Source: JANQPA01 sp964628385
Lineage (GTDB): Bacteria > Bacteroidota > Bacteroidia > Chitinophagales > Saprospiraceae
Length of the DNA: 8,494 nucleotides
Assembly: GCA_964628385.1 (NCBI GenBank)
Contig: CAZVOD010000129.1
Location: forward strand, 1 to 8,494
Reading direction: 5' to 3'
Part shown: positions 6,543-8,494 of the stretch, piece by piece
Numbering within the stretch: the first letter of the stretch is position 1
Layout of the letters: each line of letters begins with the position of its first letter
Position numbers and translations under genes: made by a program
The notes under the pieces: generated by a model
Seen by the model: the letters and a program-made list of their open reading frames with translations, nothing else
The model's database searches: none
Told to the model about the DNA's origin: nothing

Positions 6543-7223
6543 TTATCCAACGAACTTATACCCTACGCCCCTGACAGATAGAAAGAACTCGGGATTTTTA
6601 GGATCTCTCTCAAAATATTTCCGGAAGGATAAAATAAAATTGTCAATGGTCCGAGTACTAGGATAAACATCATATCCCCAAACGGACTGAAGAATTTGCT
6701 GCCGGGACACTACCTCATTACGACGATCCACCAGAAGCTTTAAAAGCATTGCCTCTTTCTTGGTTAGCGTAAAATCGCCTGGGTTACCTGCGGCTTCGTA
6801 GGTCGCAAAATTCACTTTGTTATCTCCAAAATGATAAAGTTCAGGAGAATTATCCGGTGACTTACTAGTTCTTTTTATCAAATTATTTACACGCAGTAAT
6901 AGCTCTTCAAGCACGAAAGGCTTTGTCAGGTAGTCATCAGCTCCTTTTTTGAGGCCCGAAATGCGATCATTAGAGGCATCTTTGGCAGTGAGGAAGATGA
7001 TAGGCACATCCATATTAGTGAGGCGCACCTGCTCACAGATCTGATAGCCGTCAATTTCAGGTAGCATAACATCGAGGATTAGCAGATCAAAGTGTTGTTC
7101 CTTGAAATATTTTAGTGCATCCTTTCCATTGTCTGTTGACACCACCTCAAATTCATCCATCTCAAGATTCAGCTTGACAACATCCCTAATATTTTCCTCA
7201 TCTTCCACCAGTAAAATACGCAT
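6543..7223 (-). CDS. OmpR/PhoB-family response regulator
   Basis: A 226-residue DNA-binding response regulator. The receiver domain (about 1-117) has the acidic pocket Glu7/Asp8, phosphoacceptor Asp51 (LILDVMLP), Thr79 (FLTAKD) and Lys101 (YLTKPF), so the phosphorelay residues are complete. After a short linker, the winged-helix domain (about 130-226) carries LTKKEAMLLKLL (152-163), the recognition-helix region STRTIDNFILSFRKYF (189-204) and the wing VRGVGYKFVG (217-226) typical of OmpR/PhoB proteins. The gene follows the histidine kinase by 41 bases on the same strand, so the two are a cognate pair under one promoter. The gap between them holds only an AT-rich dyad (7239-7255) and no Shine-Dalgarno sequence. 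Target genes cannot be read from the window; it is not clearly RprY, though of that general Bacteroidota type. Confidence 0.95.
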   Translation of the reverse strand: MRILLVEDEENIRDVVKLNLEMDEFEVVSTDNGKDALKYFKEQHFDLLILDVMLPEIDGYQICEQVRLTNMDVPIIFLTAKDASNDRISGLKKGADDYLTKPFVLEELLLRVNNLIKRTSKSPDNSPELYHFGDNKVNFATYEAAGNPGDFTLTKKEAMLLKLLVDRRNEVVSRQQILQSVWGYDVYPSTRTIDNFILSFRKYFERDPKNPEFFLSVRGVGYKFVG

Positions 7224-7264
7224 ATAAGCAAGATTGTAAATTTTCAGTAAAAATTAAAAAAAGC

Positions 7265-8320
7265 CTATACCTCAGTAGCAGCAGCCATTTCAGAAGCAAA
7301 GGCCTGATCTTTAGTGAGTGCTCTTACTTTGGGTAAAGAAACGACAAAAACCGTTCCTTTAGGCTCATTATCAAGCACTTCTATACTACCCTTATGGGCT
7401 TTCACTATTTGATCAACGATATATAAACCCAATCCTGTACCTTTTGTTTTGCGCGTATCTTCATTGCCTACCCGATAAAACTTTTCAAAGATGTTTTTCT
7501 TTTCTATTTCGCTAATTCCTATTCCCTGATCAGTAATTTTAACAATCCAGCTATCGTCGGTATCTTCTAGGGTAACATCTATGATTTTTTCATCACCGGA
7601 ATATTTGGCAGCGTTTTCCATCAAGTTTAGAACAACCGATGTCAGCCCCGTTTTGTCGCCGTTTAGCACGGCTCCATCCAGATTAGTTCTAAAGCTAACC
7701 TGTAAGCTTGGTTGCTCCATCATCATTTTGCCGCACAGTTCATCAATCAGCTTTTTTAGGTTTATTTTTTCTACATTCAAGGTATAGGAAGTTTCCAGAC
7801 GAGCAGACAACAACAGGTTATCGACCAGTGTATGCAAGCGATCCACCTCTTTTAAGGCTGATTGGTGCAGCTTTTCAGATTGTTCCGGCTTCAGCGTTTT
7901 TCTTCTTATCAGTGTCTCTAACACTAACCGTATAGATGCAATTGGTGATTTGAGCTCGTGGGTAATAGATAAAAGGAAATTCCGCCTTTGCCGGGCTGCC
8001 ATTACCTCTTTGTGATACCCTCTGTTGATTAACCAGATGCCCGTTACTAGACTCAAAATAAAGAAGAGGGCTTCCCCCATTATCATCCACTCCTGAGTCT
8101 TGTAATCCGATACCAACTCCTGATATTCCGCAGTCTGCCTGTATTCGGCCTCAGAGCTCACTTTACCTTCTGCTACCATCAATATCTGCTGATATTTATT
8201 CCATGCTTTGAAGGCATCTCTGTTTTTTTGAAAAAGCAGTATGGACCACCATGCGAAGGCCAGCAACATGTAAGCGATAACAAAATAAGAGAACAGCCTC
8301 AATTTGATATTTCCTTTCAT
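7265..8320 (-). CDS. Membrane sensor histidine kinase (HAMP-less)
   Basis: A 351-residue inner-membrane kinase that autophosphorylates and passes phosphate to the adjacent regulator. Two transmembrane helices (about 9-30 and 80-98) flank a short, roughly 50-residue external segment without a recognisable sensor domain. No HAMP or PAS domain follows. The HisKA domain has phosphoacceptor His121 in SITHELKSPIASIR. The ATPase domain has the N box LMENAAKY (Asn236), G1 box DQGIGI (264-269), F box FEKFYR (278-283) and G2 box GTGLGLYI (294-301), so all catalytic boxes are intact. I chose the ATG at 8320 rather than the in-frame ATG at 8458. The longer form would add 46 residues with no family resemblance, and those codons run across a promoter candidate (8354-8385) and part of a palindromic element. 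The stimulus is unknown; the tiny sensor region suggests sensing in or near the membrane. Confidence 0.94.
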   Translation of the reverse strand: MKGNIKLRLFSYFVIAYMLLAFAWWSILLFQKNRDAFKAWNKYQQILMVAEGKVSSEAEYRQTAEYQELVSDYKTQEWMIMGEALFFILSLVTGIWLINRGYHKEVMAARQRRNFLLSITHELKSPIASIRLVLETLIRRKTLKPEQSEKLHQSALKEVDRLHTLVDNLLLSARLETSYTLNVEKINLKKLIDELCGKMMMEQPSLQVSFRTNLDGAVLNGDKTGLTSVVLNLMENAAKYSGDEKIIDVTLEDTDDSWIVKITDQGIGISEIEKKNIFEKFYRVGNEDTRKTKGTGLGLYIVDQIVKAHKGSIEVLDNEPKGTVFVVSLPKVRALTKDQAFASEMAAATEV

Positions 8321-8353
8321 CACTTTAATTTTATTTATCAAAGAAGTTGCTAA

Positions 8354-8385
8354 AAAATATATTTTCTTGCTTAGGAATGAGCAAT
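8354..8385 (-). promoter_or_regulatory. Candidate promoter for the histidine kinase-regulator unit
   Basis: On the minus strand, ATTG (8385-8382), a 20-base spacer and TATATTTT (8361-8354) match the Bacteroidota promoter form, with only the last base differing from TAnnTTTG. Transcription would begin roughly 25-30 bases before the ATG at 8320, a normal leader length. This supports the shorter kinase start. Confidence 0.5.
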
Positions 8386-8412
8386 AACTAGATCGCACTT
8401 TTTGACCGAGGG

Positions 8413-8494
8413 GATTTTGTTCCAAGACAAGGCAGAAAACGTAGGCAATGCAGGGCACTGGCGAAGCTTTCTAACGAATTATTGGGGCAAAAGC
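8413..8494. repeat. Long imperfect palindrome (extragenic repeat-like element), truncated by the window
   Basis: This non-coding stretch folds back on itself across about 80 bases. The outer arm 8413-8427 pairs with 8480-8494 (11 Watson-Crick, 2 G-U, 2 mismatches of 15). A short internal asymmetry follows. The inner arm 8432-8451 then pairs with 8455-8474 (13 of 20 Watson-Crick) around a 3-base turn (AGG). It does not look like a simple terminator: the stem is too long and mismatched, and there is no T-run. The size and shape suggest an intergenic repeat of the MITE or large REP type, or a structured RNA. It lies 28 bases upstream of the kinase promoter candidate. The right end probably continues past the window. 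Confidence 0.55.

Noticed and set aside
7239..7255. AATTTT-5 bases-AAAATT dyad between kinase and regulator genes
   Set aside because: It is pure A/T and weak, the T-run lies before rather than after it on the coding strand, and such dyads are expected by chance in AT-rich spacers.
8321..8458. Longer histidine kinase reading frame starting at 8458
   Set aside because: The added 46 residues have no family resemblance, and the region contains a good promoter candidate and part of the palindromic element. The ATG at 8320 gives a normal kinase N-terminus directly before the first membrane helix.

Overview
The window looks like chromosomal DNA from a member of the Bacteroidota, most likely an environmental or marine Cytophagales-type bacterium. 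The basis is AT-rich intergenic DNA without clear Shine-Dalgarno sequences, promoter candidates that fit the Bacteroidota form (TTG, 19-20 bases, TAnnTTT-), and proteins of familiar Bacteroidota type. These are a CapA-like lipoprotein, a membrane-anchored M23 peptidase, a small SET protein and a HAMP-less histidine kinase. The placement is by recognition, not by a search.

Layout. Positions 78-2246 (minus strand) hold a two-gene cell-envelope unit: the M23 peptidase (1257-2246), then a CapA/PGA_cap-family lipoprotein (78-1244) 12 bases downstream. A 293-base divergent intergenic region (2247-2539) separates it from alaS (2540-5161, plus strand), a full-length alanyl-tRNA synthetase. After alaS come a SET-domain protein (5275-5877) and a DUF4272-type protein (5861-6478) that overlap by 17 bases. 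A strong hairpin (6487-6528) sits between these and a convergent two-component system on the minus strand: histidine kinase (7265-8320), then an OmpR/PhoB-type response regulator (6543-7223). The last ~80 bases (8413-8494) form a long imperfect palindrome cut by the window edge, just upstream of the kinase promoter candidate.

How the parts work together. The M23 and CapA-like proteins probably act in the periplasm or envelope and are probably cotranscribed. AlaS is housekeeping. The SET and DUF4272 proteins are probably translationally coupled, with unknown biology. The kinase and regulator are a cognate pair whose stimulus and targets are not revealed here.

I found no CRISPR array, tRNA, rRNA, transposase, phage gene or obvious defence system. 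The gene content is ordinary. The points most worth a second look are the truncated palindrome at the right edge, a terminator-like hairpin inside the start of the CapA-like gene, and the coupled SET/DUF4272 pair with its unusual cysteine pattern.
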